Shown here piece by piece: positions 52,865 to 62,198 of a DNA stretch of 64,000 nucleotides. The translations under genes were made by a program, and so were the position numbers. Each line of letters opens with the position of its first letter. Position 1 is the stretch's first letter. The notes under the pieces were generated by a model, which was not told where the DNA came from, did not search any database, and worked only from the letters and a program-made list of their open reading frames with translations. The stretch comes from Prorocentrum cordatum. Its lineage: Eukaryota > Sar > Dinophyceae > Prorocentrales > Prorocentraceae. The stretch lies in contig CAUYUJ010019627.1 in the NCBI GenBank assembly GCA_963575745.1, forward strand, positions 130,664-194,663. The letters are read 5' to 3'.

Positions 52865-54001
52865 CTACGTCATCCTGACCCCCGACGGCGACGTCTACGC
52901 GGAGGACTACGGGGACGACAGCGTGGATGTGGCCGCCGTCCGCTTCTCCGGGGCGTGGGCCGCGGTGCCCGCTGGGGTGCCTCCTGAGCGGGTGTACCGC
53001 TTCAGGCAGCAGCCGACAGCTCAGGAGCGGGCGCGGGCGCTGGCTGACGCCCAGGCCGAGGCCCAGGCCGAGTGCCAGCGGATCGCCGGCGCTCGGGGCG
53101 ATCCGGGGCTGCTGGCGAACCTCGTCTTCCTGCGGCCGCTGCCGGTGCCGGGCGGGGCTGCGGCTGCGCCGCGCGCTCCTCGCATCGGGCCTCTGCAGGG
53201 GGCTGCGCCAGGCGCTGCCGCGGGGGCTCCTGTCGCCGAGTGGCGCGCGGCGATGGCGGCCGGGCCCTCCCGGTACGGCGACGTCGTGGCTGACCACGCG
53301 CGGAGCGGGCTGGCCGTCGGCAAGCGTGCATCCACATTCTCCCGGATGGCGTCGGGATCTTCGTCGAGCACGTGGACCCGGCCGACGAGGCCGAGTTCTT
53401 CGATCGGGCGGTCGCGACGGATGCGCGGATCACACCGATCCGCCGCAACCGCCAGGACAGGCGGGAGCGGACCTGGGCGGAGATGACGGCCGTGCTGAAG
53501 CAGGAGAGCTTCGGTGCCGACTGGCAGCTGCCGGGGCCGCGCTCCAGCTTGTGGTGCATAGAGTTCATCAACCAGGAGGGGAGTGGACTGCTGGGCCACC
53601 ACGAGCGTTTCAAGACGGCCTGCCGCCTCGACTGGAACTCGTGGGGGGTCTTCGAGCATTTCAACATATGCCAGGCCCTGACCCAGGGGCTGCTGGTGGA
53701 CCAGCTGGACGGGAGCAACCTGATCATGGTCGAGTACCAGTTCCGGCGGCTCCAGACGATAGAGTTCGGCCACTCGGAGCGGGCGAGGGAGGCGGAGTCG
53801 AAGAGCTACCAGGGGAAGATGTCGTTGGAGGAGCAGCGCGCGTTCGCGGGGACCACGAGGGCGTCGTCGACGCTCATGATCTGCCCGGAGCTGCTGGACT
53901 ACGTCCGCACCGAGGTGGAGCGGGAGGCGAAGCTGGCCAAGAACCTGAGAGTTGCACGAGAAGAGCGGGAGGCCCTCCGCAAAGGGCCCAAGGAGAAATG
54001 A
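52752..54001 (+). CDS. Retroelement ORF b: gag-like protein, one frameshift
   Basis: Starts ATG 52752 and reads about 190 residues in frame 3 (WAFVLYADDEHLWHQRL, then VYRFRQQPTAQERARALAD). It continues after a -1 shift near 53320 in frame 2, where HILPDGVGIFVEHVDPADE leads to the TGA at 53999-54001. The second part has DRRERTWAEM, FKTACRLDWNSWGVFEHF, GLLVDQLDGSNL and a basic/acidic helical tail ending in GPKEK. Length is about 415 residues if joined. Position directly 5' of the RT ORF and the lack of catalytic motifs suggest the structural (gag-like) protein of a dinoflagellate retroelement. No zinc knuckle is seen. The shift could be a mutation, a read error or a programmed site; no classic slippery heptamer stands out. 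Confidence 0.55.
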
Positions 54002-56413
54002 CTCCTGACTCGCGCCGGCTGGGCCCTTCAGGGGCGGGGCCCAGCCGCCTGCCGAGCCCCAGGCCGCCCCCCGCTGGTGGCCGCAGTTTTGACGCGGGTG
54101 ACGACCGACATGTTCCTCGCGATCTTTTTCCTCTGCCACGTCGGCCAGTCGGCGCCTTCTCCGGAGAGGCAGGTGCTGTTAGCCGGTCGGTGCGGCAGCG
54201 GGTTGGCGCGCGTGCTGCTGTGGAGCTGGACTGTGACCGAGCGGTGCGCAGCCTCAACGGGATGTTCTCGCATGCGCCGCAGCCGGCTCTTGGCCAGGGC
54301 GCGCCAGCCTGTGCTTTCGTCTCGCGCGCCCAGCGCGAGGCCATCGACTTCGTCGAGGAGTCGGTGCGGGCCCTGGGAGCGCCGCCCCCGGGGCTCACCC
54401 CCGCAGAGGCTCTTCGGAAGCTTCGCGTGGCGAGCTGGTACGACGTGGACTCTGCCAAGCTCGGATCCTACCGCCCCGACGCGATCTCACTGCCCTCTGG
54501 TACGGTTCGGCCGATTCCGCTGGAGACTCTGTGGGGGAGCGGCGGGAGTGACACCGTGAAGGATTTTATATCACAGAATTTGCTGTGCTCCGAGAGGGCG
54601 AAGCAGCGACTGCAGGGCGTGGGGCTGGAGCGGGCGTACTCTGACCCCGCCTTGCGGCGTCGGGGTGCTTATGAGGAATTCATTCGTATGTTGCAGGCGC
54701 GTGGCCTCGTCGATTTCGCCGAGTCTGGCATCGAGTCCGTCGAGGCCTTCTTCGTGGAGAAGAAGGACCAGAGGCTGCGCATGGTGATAGACTGCCGGAG
54801 GGCCAACGCTTGGTTCGCCGAGCCGGCCGGGGTGAGCCTGTGCACGGGCGATGCCCTTTCGAGGTTGGAGCTCGGCCTCAACGACGAGCTCCACATCCAG
54901 GGTGCCGACCTCAGCGACGCGTTCTACCACATGGGCTTGCCTGAGGAGCTCAGGGGGTACTTCTCCTTCCAGCCCGTGCGCGCCTCGGCGGTGGGCCTCA
55001 AGCTCCTCGGCGGGAAGCCACTCGGCCGGGGCGCTCTTGTCACGCCGCGGCTGGCCGTGCTGCCGATGGGGTGGAGTTGGGCGCTGTGGTGGTGCCAGCG
55101 CGTGCACGAGCGCACCAGCGTCGAGGCCGGCGCCTGTCCCGAGCTGCGGATCGCTGACCGCCGGCCGCCGCCGCCGATGACGCCGGGCGCCCACCTGGAG
55201 TACGTCGACAACTTCATTGCGATCGGCACCGACTCCGCGTGGGTGGCGGCGCTCGCGCGGCGCGTGTCGACGCTGCGCGCCCGCGGGCTCGAGGTGAAGG
55301 CCGAGGACCATGCTGGTGAGCTGCCTGGTGAGTCGGAGGCGCTGGGGTGGTGCATTGACCGAGGACGGTGCGTCGTGCGGCCCACGCGGGCCCGGCTGTG
55401 GCGTGCGCGCCTGGCCGTTCGAGGTGTCCTCGGCCGTGGCCGTCTTCGGGGACGCGACCTCGAGAAGCTCCTCGGGCATCTGGTATTTATATCTCTTATC
55501 AAGCGCGAGGGCATGTCCTTGTTCTGGAGCTGCTACGCCTTTGTCCGCAAGTGCTACGACAAGGAGACCGGACTGTGGCCGGCTGTGCGGCGTGAGCTGG
55601 AGTACTGGGACGGCATCGCACCCCTCTTGTGGCGCAGCCTCCGTTCGCCTTGGACTGACGAGCTCATCGTGGTCGACGCGAGCGAGTGGGGCATCGGGGC
55701 TTGCGCTGCCCCTGCCCCCGTCTCGCTGGTGCAGAGGCTGGGCCACGTCTCCGAGCGCTGGAGGTGGCACCATGGGCTGGCCGGCTCCGCGCCACGCCGG
55801 CACGCGGGGGCCGCGGCGGCCGCCGCCGCGCTGGCGGGCGACCCCGCCGACGCTGCGCCGTGGATGCTGGGAGCGGAGGCGGTCGCGGCCGCGGGCCTTC
55901 CTCCGCGGCATGCCGGCGGCGACGGGCTGGGGGGGGAGGATTCCGCCCTCCATAGTCACAACCCCCAGACCCAGGACCCAGGCCGCCGGCGCAGCCGAGG
56001 GGGCCGCCGAGAGCGGGTTCGACGAGGTGCCGCCGGACGTGATCGAGCTGCCCTGGCGCACCGTGGGGCGGCACCGCTGGCGCTGGCCGGAGGAGAGCAT
56101 GCCGGTCGCCGAGGCGAGGGCCGTGCTGCACGGGCTCCAGCATCTCGTGAGGGCCTCGCGGCACCGCGGTCGGCGCGTCGTGGTGCTGGGCGACTCCTTG
56201 AGCGCGGCCGGGGCCGTGGATCGTTTCAGGAGCAGTTCTTGTAAAATGCTCCGAGTCACTCAGGCCATCGCCGCCGTCACCCTTGTCACCGCCACTACCC
56301 TCCACTACCGCTGGCTGCCCTCAGAGTGGAATGCAGCCGACAACCCCTCGCCCCCGACCTGCTTCCTCCATACCTTCCATGTAGAAGGTTCGGACGACAA
56401 AAGCGCAACGTAA
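53998..56413 (+). CDS. Retroelement ORF c: reverse transcriptase with RNase H, frameshifted at the C-terminus
   Basis: The ATG at 53998 overlaps the ORF b stop as ATGA. RT fingers/palm motifs are clear: VEAFFVEKKDQRLRMVIDCR (about 54742), the motif A region IQGADLSDAFYHMGLP (Asp at 54907 or so), VLPMGWSWALWW (about 55060), and motif C at 55201 reading YVDNF, where the second of the two usual aspartates is asparagine. RNase H begins with IVVDASEWGIGACA (about 55665). The original frame then degenerates and stops at 56244; the RNase H end (VVVLGDSLSAAGAV near 56180 and HYRWLPSEWNAADNPS near 56307) is one frame over and stops at 56411-56413. The frame change lies between about 55775 and 56020. 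No integrase, tyrosine recombinase or protease is recognisable, so the class (DIRS-like, LTR or other) is open. Confidence 0.75.
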
Positions 56414-56419
56414 TGTCCC

Positions 56420-56513
56420 ACTTTGTCCGTTTATGTCTTGTTTGTCTTCAAATGTCTTGATATGTCTTGCATGTCGTCAAATGTCTTGAAATGTCTTGTA
56501 TTTGGGTTAAAAC

Positions 56514-56552
<39 letters not shown>

Positions 56553-56760
56553 CCATCACCATCACCATCACCATTCACCACTCACCATTCACCATTAACC
56601 ATTCACCATTCACCATTCACCATTCACCACTCACCATTCACCATTCACCATCATCAGCATCATCATCATCAGCAGCATCATCATCACCATGAACAATCAT
56701 CGGTGACCATCACCATCATCGTCATCATCATCACCATCATGATAATGATGGTCATGATGG
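56420..56760. repeat. ATGTCTTG, CAT and ACCATTC simple repeats
   Basis: AAATGTCTTG-type repeats (56420-56505), then CAT (56515-56570), then about 11 heptamers of ACCATTC (56570-56655), then CAT again. They precede the first exon of the spliced gene and may be its 5' intron or upstream region. Confidence 0.85.
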
Positions 56761-56786
56761 GCATGAGGATGATCAGGATGAACAGA

Positions 56787-59700
56787 ATGAGAAGTTTGGC
56801 CCAAATCTTCACCATGCCAGCGTACCCGATCCCACGACCGTGGCACTTCCCATACTTTCGAGGCCAACCCCTTCCCCCATGGACGCCCCGTGGGTGGCAC
56901 GTCCCGCCCGGCTCAACGGACACGTTTTTCATCATGGATACGATCAAGCTGGAAGGTCTGGTGTGGATCATTCCAGGCGGCGGCAGTTTGGAACTCTGCT
57001 ACGAGGGCCCACCAGGCCTCTCGGAGATCACGTGCCTGGTCTTCAGGTGGGGCCATGCATGCGGCTACCCATGGCCGCCCAGGGCATACTTAAACGGTGG
57101 GCCGCGTCTCCCCTTAAGATCCGTGCGAGGGGTGCGCCGAAAGTTTGCATCTAGATCTCACCCCTTAATGCCCCAGGTGCCACGTGTACGAACGCATGGC
57201 CAGGACCCAGTACTTCATCTGCAGGTGAAGGTAGGGTGGCAAAAACAAAAATCAAACAAATCATCGTGGCCGCGACCGAACAGCTCCTCCACCTCCAGCT
57301 CCTCCTCCTCGTTCTTTTATGCTGCAACCCTCCCTTCTCCTCCCTCCTCCTTCCTCCTCCTTCTTCCTCATTCCTCCCTTCTCCCTCCTTTCACCCCTCA
57401 CGTATCCTACTCATTCTGTTTTCTTCTCCATCCTCATTCCTCCACATCTCTTCCCCACTGCAGGTTCCCCCTGCTCCTCTCTCACCATTCATGCTCCTCC
57501 CTCCTCCTTCCTCCTCCACTTACCTGTCTTATCATTCCTCCTCCTCCTCCTCCTCGATCGGCTCGAACGGTTCCAGAGGCTGCCCTGCCCTCGTACCCCC
57601 GCAGGGGCTTCAGAGCTCTGCGATGGCGGACATCCAGGGCCGCATCTCCAAAGCGATCAGGGAGATCGCAGGCACGAAGACAGACGGCGAGACGATCTCG
57701 TGGAACACGCACGGGAGCAAACGCACAAGAGGGTTAGCTACATACTTGCTAGAGACAGGGCAATGGAGGCTCATACGCAGGCTCCAGGAGATCAGCCCGA
57801 CCCTCCGGTTCGACATCGGAGACTTAGAGATTGGGATGTTCGGGGTGCCACGGGTTGAAACATACCCCAGGGGGAGGAGGAGGAAGAGGAGGAGGAGGAG
57901 GAGGAGGAGGAGGAGGAGGAGGAGGAGGAGGAGGAGGAGGAGGAAGGTGAAAATAGGCAGGAAAATTACCCCAGTGCGACCCTACCTAGAAGTTGGAGCC
58001 CCTAGGAAAGCAGCATTAGTTGCTATGCTACGCTATGCGATGCTATGCCATGCTATGGTGTGCTATGCTATGCTATGCCATGCTATGCTATGCTGCACTA
58101 TGCTATGCTATGCTATGCTAAGCTATGCAATGTCATGCTGCGCTATGCTATGCTAAGCTACGCTATGCTATGCTATGCTATGCTGCGCTATGCTATACTA
58201 TGCTATGTTATGCTATGATATGATTGGCTATGTTATGCTGCGCTATGCTATGCTATGCTATGCTATGATGTGCTCTCGGATGCTAAAGCTCAGCGAAGCT
58301 AAGACGAAGGTAAGCTCAGCTAAGATAAACATGAGCTAAGATGAAGCTAAGCTAAGCGAAGATGAAATAAGCTAAGCTAAGATGAGATAAGCAACGCTAA
58401 GCTAAGGGGACGTAACTGGGGGAACCGCGGGGCGGATACTGGGGGAACCGCCCGGGCCAGTTCCCACTGCCCGGCCCTTTAAGCCAAGAGAGTAAGAACC
58501 CTTCTAGGCAGAGCCCAGGTAGGGAATTAGGAAGAGGAATACGCCAATCAAATGCAGGGACTCGGGTGCCCCGCCGAGAAGGCCTGCGAGCAGGCGAAGA
58601 GGCTCTTGGATCTGCTCAGCGCGTGGAGGCGCATCGAGAGGTGGGGTCGCTTTCAAACGGGCCGCCCGCATCAGACGACCTTATCCTTTACCTCGTCTTC
58701 TCCTGCTCCTCCTCCTCCTCCCCCTTGCCCTTGCCCTGTTATACCCCCCATCCTCCTCCCCCGCCTCCCAGTTTATCCTCGACGTCGCCCAGGGGGTCTG
58801 ATGCGGCCCCCATTTGAAAGCAGCACCGCCCTCAAGGGAAGAGTACGAAGTGCCCAAGGAGCTCACCAAACTCATGTCGAAGCCGCTGCCCCCGATAGCG
58901 ATGCCGACACCACAGCAGCAGCGTGCAGACACTCAGAGAAGAATGGGCCGCATGATGATGGAGAGCTCAGACGACGAGGCGGTGACATCTGACATTGGCA
59001 AGGGCAAGGGCGGCCGCAGCAGCAAGGGCATGGCCAGCAGCAAGGGCAAGGGCAAGGGCACAATCGTCGCGCAGTTGCAGGACGCCACCAGCAGCAGCAA
59101 CGCATCGCAAGCACAGCCCTTGCAGGACGGCAGCCCAGACACCAGCGGGGGCAAGAGCCGCGAGGCCGAGGGCGAGGAGAGCGAGGACGCTCCTCTCCTC
59201 CATCCTCTTCGTCTCATTGTCATCTCCTCTTCCTCTTCATATCCTCCATGCTTTCCTCCATCCTTCCTCATGTCCTTCACCGCCCTCTTCTCTTAATATC
59301 CGCTTCTTCTTTCCTCTGCCGGTCTTCTTCCTCTCTCTACCCCATCCTCCTTCCATCACTGCCCTTCGTCTTAATATTCATCTCCTCCATCCCCCTCTTC
59401 CTCCTCCCCCATCTCTCCTCCATCCGCCCCAGGACGAGGGCAGCAGCATCGAGGATAGCGAGTCCGAAGACGCCTTCGACCCTGACGACATTGCCTTGAG
59501 TGAGTCCGACCACGAGGTCAATGTAGATGCGAAGAAGCCGCACACCGATTTCACGATGAAGCAGAACTGGGCCCACCGCAACGTGGATGACCAACCCGCG
59601 GACGGAGCCGTGCCGTCCAAGACGGGCTACGCGATCTTCACATGGAAGGACGGTGACAGGTGGTGCCCAACGCCGAGGGTCACGATGGAGCAGATCGGCT

Positions 59701-61170
59701 ACGCCAAGAAGGTAGAGAAGCGGGTCGAGGCCAAGGGCAGTGACGCGCAGGGCTCCAATGGCAAGAAGAAGACGAGGGACGACTCACCTGCCACGGGCCA
59801 GGACGCGAAGTCGCCAGGCAGTATCAGTGCTGGGGGCAAGAGCCTTGGCAAGGGAAAGAGCAAGGGCAAGAAGGGCAAGGGCATGGACGACGTCAAGGTG
59901 GACAGCAAGAAGGGCAGGTCCAAGGGCAAGAGCAGCAAGGACGTCAGCGACAAGCAGGTGGGCAGCACGAAGGGCGCGTCCAAGGGCAAGGGCAACAAGG
60001 TCAAAGGCGTGCAGGTCGAGCAGGACAAGCGCACGATGCAGTCGATCATTTCGGCGGTGCGGCCCATGTGCGAGAAGTACGAGGGCTTCTACGCGGGACG
60101 GGTGCACAAAAGTAGTTCGCAATCGTTGAGGTCCTTGGAGGCGTTGTAGGCTTCCCCCGTCATCCAATCCTCCCCTGTCTCTGGGTGTCCCTCGGTGTCC
60201 CTGGATGTCCCTGGGTGTCCCTCGGTGTCCCTGGGTGTCCCTCGGTGTCCCTGGGTGTCCTTCGGTGTCCCTAGGTGTCCCTCGGTGTCCCTGGGTGTCC
60301 CTGGAGATACCTGGGGGCATCCAAGGGCGCCCGCAGACATCCAGAGACATAATGTTCCCCAGGGGCCTCGACGAGTTAGATTTACTTTTGAACATCCTTG
60401 CCCCTAGGTGGGCATCAACCTGCGCCCCAAGCTGGCCAACGGAGGCTGGGAGGTCTTCATCAAGGACCGCAGTGGGCAGAGGTTCCAGCGGACGAGCAGA
60501 CAAAGCGAGATCGGTGGCGAAGAAGGCCTACGTGCTACTGTGACCGAGGCGAACAACATGATGATCAAGATGGCCGACGCTGAGAAGGCTGCAGCAGAGA
60601 TGTCGAAGAAGCGCGACACGTCGAAGGAGAATGGCAAGCCGATCGAGAAGCCCGAGGAGAACCCCGAGGAGAAGCCCGAGGAGAAGCCCGAGGAGAAGCC
60701 CGAGGAGGCTGACGAGATCATCGAGGAGGTCGAGGAGGACCGCGAGACCGTGGTGGGCTCCCAGCCGAACGACGGCGTTGAGGACAGGTGAAGCGTTAAA
60801 CAGATAATCCTATCCTCCTCCTCCTCCTCCTCCTCCTCCTCCTCCTCCTCATCATCATCGTCATCATCATCATCATCATCATCATCATCAGCATCATCAT
60901 CCTATCCTTCTCCCCCTCTAATCCTCCTCCTCCTTCTCCTCCTTGTCCTCCTCCTCTTCCTCTTCCTCATCCTCATATCCTCCTCCTCCTCCTCCTCCTC
61001 CTCCTCCTCCTCCTCATCATCATCATCATCCCATCCACCTCCTCCTCTTTTCCCTCGCATTACTCCCCCCCGTCCTCCGAAAGGACCTCCCGGAGTTCGG
61101 CGAGGAGAGGGGGCCCGGAGAAGGCGACGAGGACGAGCCCGACCGCAAGCGCCTCCGCACGGAGGACTGA
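56787..61170 (+). CDS. Spliced gene of unknown function: acidic/basic, probably nuclear protein (8 exons inferred)
   Basis: Eight open segments join in consistent phase: 56787-57046, 57177-57224, 57616-57844, 58558-58640, 58837-59188, 59433-60101, 60408-60776 and 61084-61170, giving about 698 residues. Introns are GT-AG except 59189-59432, which starts GC. Exon 1 has an aromatic/Pro-rich part (PAYPIPRPWHFPYFRG) and DTFFIMDTIKLEGLVWIIPG. Exon 3 contains ADIQGRISKAIREI and ATYLLETGQWRLIRRLQE, and exon 4 a short helix (KACEQAKRLLDLLSAW). Exon 5 is GKGKG-rich and ends in a Glu/Asp run that continues across the GC-AG junction into exon 6 (SSIEDSESEDAFD). Exon 6 also holds YAIFTWKDGDRWCPTP and a long Lys/Gly/Ser tail. 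Exon 7 has a KPEEKPEE repeat, and exon 8 ends with the basic DRKRLRTED. The upstream start is uncertain (ATG at 56787 may be internal), as are the acceptor of exon 3 and the donor of exon 7. No family recognised. Charge pattern suggests a chromatin or RNA-linked role, which is only a guess. Confidence 0.65.
57236..57604. repeat. Intron 2: CCT-rich pyrimidine tract
   Basis: TCCTCC-rich DNA within the inferred intron 57225-57615. Near the 3' end lies CCCCCGCAG, an alternative acceptor. Confidence 0.7.
57872..58440. repeat. Intron 3: GGA run, then TATGC and AGCTAAG arrays
   Basis: GGA run at 57872-57942; degenerate TGCTATGCTATGC pentamer array at 58020-58275; GCTAAGATAAGC-type array at 58280-58410. 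All sit inside the inferred intron 57845-58557. Confidence 0.9.
60165..60312. repeat. Intron 6: 10-bp minisatellite
   Basis: About 14 units alternating between CTGGGTGTCC and CTCGGTGTCC (a 20-bp two-unit pattern) inside the intron 60102-60407. Confidence 0.9.
60810..61065. repeat. Intron 7: CCT and CAT microsatellites
   Basis: CCT (60812-60850), CAT (60850-60900), CCT again (60925-61012), then CAT, within the inferred intron 60777-61083. Confidence 0.9.
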
Positions 61171-61194
61171 GACTATGCTAGAGAGCTGCACGCG

Positions 61195-61455
61195 TTGAAA
61201 GGAGGAGGGAGGGGAGGGTGGAGGGTGGATATAGAGGGAGGGGGAGGGTGGAGGGCGACAGGGGGCAGGGGAGTGGGGGGGGAGGGATGGATGGAGGGTA
61301 GAGGATGGATAGAGGGAGGGTGGCGGGTGGATGGAGGGAGGTAGTACAAGAGCGGTAGGAGGGTGAGGAGTGTGGATGGAGGTTGGAGGGTAGGGGGAGG
61401 GTAGAGGGAGAGAGCGGTAGTAGATGGAGGGAGGGAGGGAGGGAGTGAGGAGGGA
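61195..61455. repeat. GGAGGGT-rich purine tract
   Basis: Degenerate GGAGGGTGGAGGG repeat just 3' of the spliced gene. It gives Pro/Ser/Leu frames on minus. Confidence 0.85.
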
Positions 61456-61611
61456 TGACACGACTCCGCAAGGCGCGCAGCTCTCTAGTCAGAGACGAGT
61501 CTCGCCGGGGAGAGCTCGCCGGGGCCGAAGGAGTATTGCGCACAGCGCGCGTACTCGTGGGGCGGCCACGGCGACAATTTCAGTGAAGAAAAACACGAAT
61601 CTAGCCCACTC

Positions 61612-62130
61612 TGTGCCTGGGTTGCGGGTCACTGTGCCTGGGATGGGGTTAAGACAGGAGGATGCCCACCCCATCAATGTGCCTGGAGTGTGGGTCACTG
61701 TGCCTGGGTTGTGGATCACTGCGCCTGGGTTGTGGGTCACTGTGCCTGGGTTGTGGGTCACTGTGTCTGGGTTGTGGGTCACTGTGCCTGGGTTGAGGGT
61801 CAGTAAGACAGGAGGAAGCCAACCCTATGTGCCTGGTGTGTGGGTCACTGTGCCTGGGTTGTGGATTACTGCGCCTGGGTTGTGGGTCACTGTGCCTGGG
61901 TTGTGGGTCGCTGTGCCTGGGTTGTGGGTCACTGTGCCTGAGTCGAGGGTCAGTAAGACAGGAGGAAGCCCATCCCGTCACTGTGCCTGGAGTGTGGGTC
62001 ACTGTGCCTGGGTTGTGGATCACAGTGCCTGGGTTGTGGGAGGAAGCCCATGTGGGTCACTGTGCCTGGGTTGTGGGTCACTGTGCACTGTGCGCCTGGG
62101 TTGTGGGTCACAATGCCTGGACTGCGGGTC
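61612..62130. repeat. 21-bp minisatellite upstream of the methyltransferase
   Basis: About 22 units of GTGCCTGGGTTGTGGGTCACT with variants, interrupted three times by AGTAAGACAGGAGGAAGCCCA-type spacers (near 61650, 61800, 61955). A 21-base unit keeps frame, so plus reads VPGLWVT repeats and minus reads HSDPQPR repeats. One plus frame runs directly into the methyltransferase motif-I exon, but I do not think the repeat is translated. Confidence 0.9.
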
Positions 62131-62198
62131 AGAGGCTTGATGAAAGCCTCCTGGGATATCCCAGGCGCGTCACCCCTGCAACGCAGCGCTTGGGCTCA

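Noticed and set aside
52308-53297. 329-codon minus-strand frame opposite ORFs a and b
   Set aside because: Arg/Pro/Gly-rich antisense shadow of GC-rich coding sequence; no motif.
52927-53997. Upstream 357 codons of the RT frame
   Set aside because: Out of phase with the gag-like protein; Arg/Gly/Pro-rich noise. The ATG at 53998 is the better start.
54571-56259. 562-codon minus-strand frame
   Set aside because: Antisense of the RT-RNase H ORF; no motif of its own.
57236-58156. 306-codon plus-strand frame across the 57.6-kb exon
   Set aside because: Only the part 57616-57844 looks coding; the rest is CCT tract before it and GGA/TATGC repeat after it, which fit introns.
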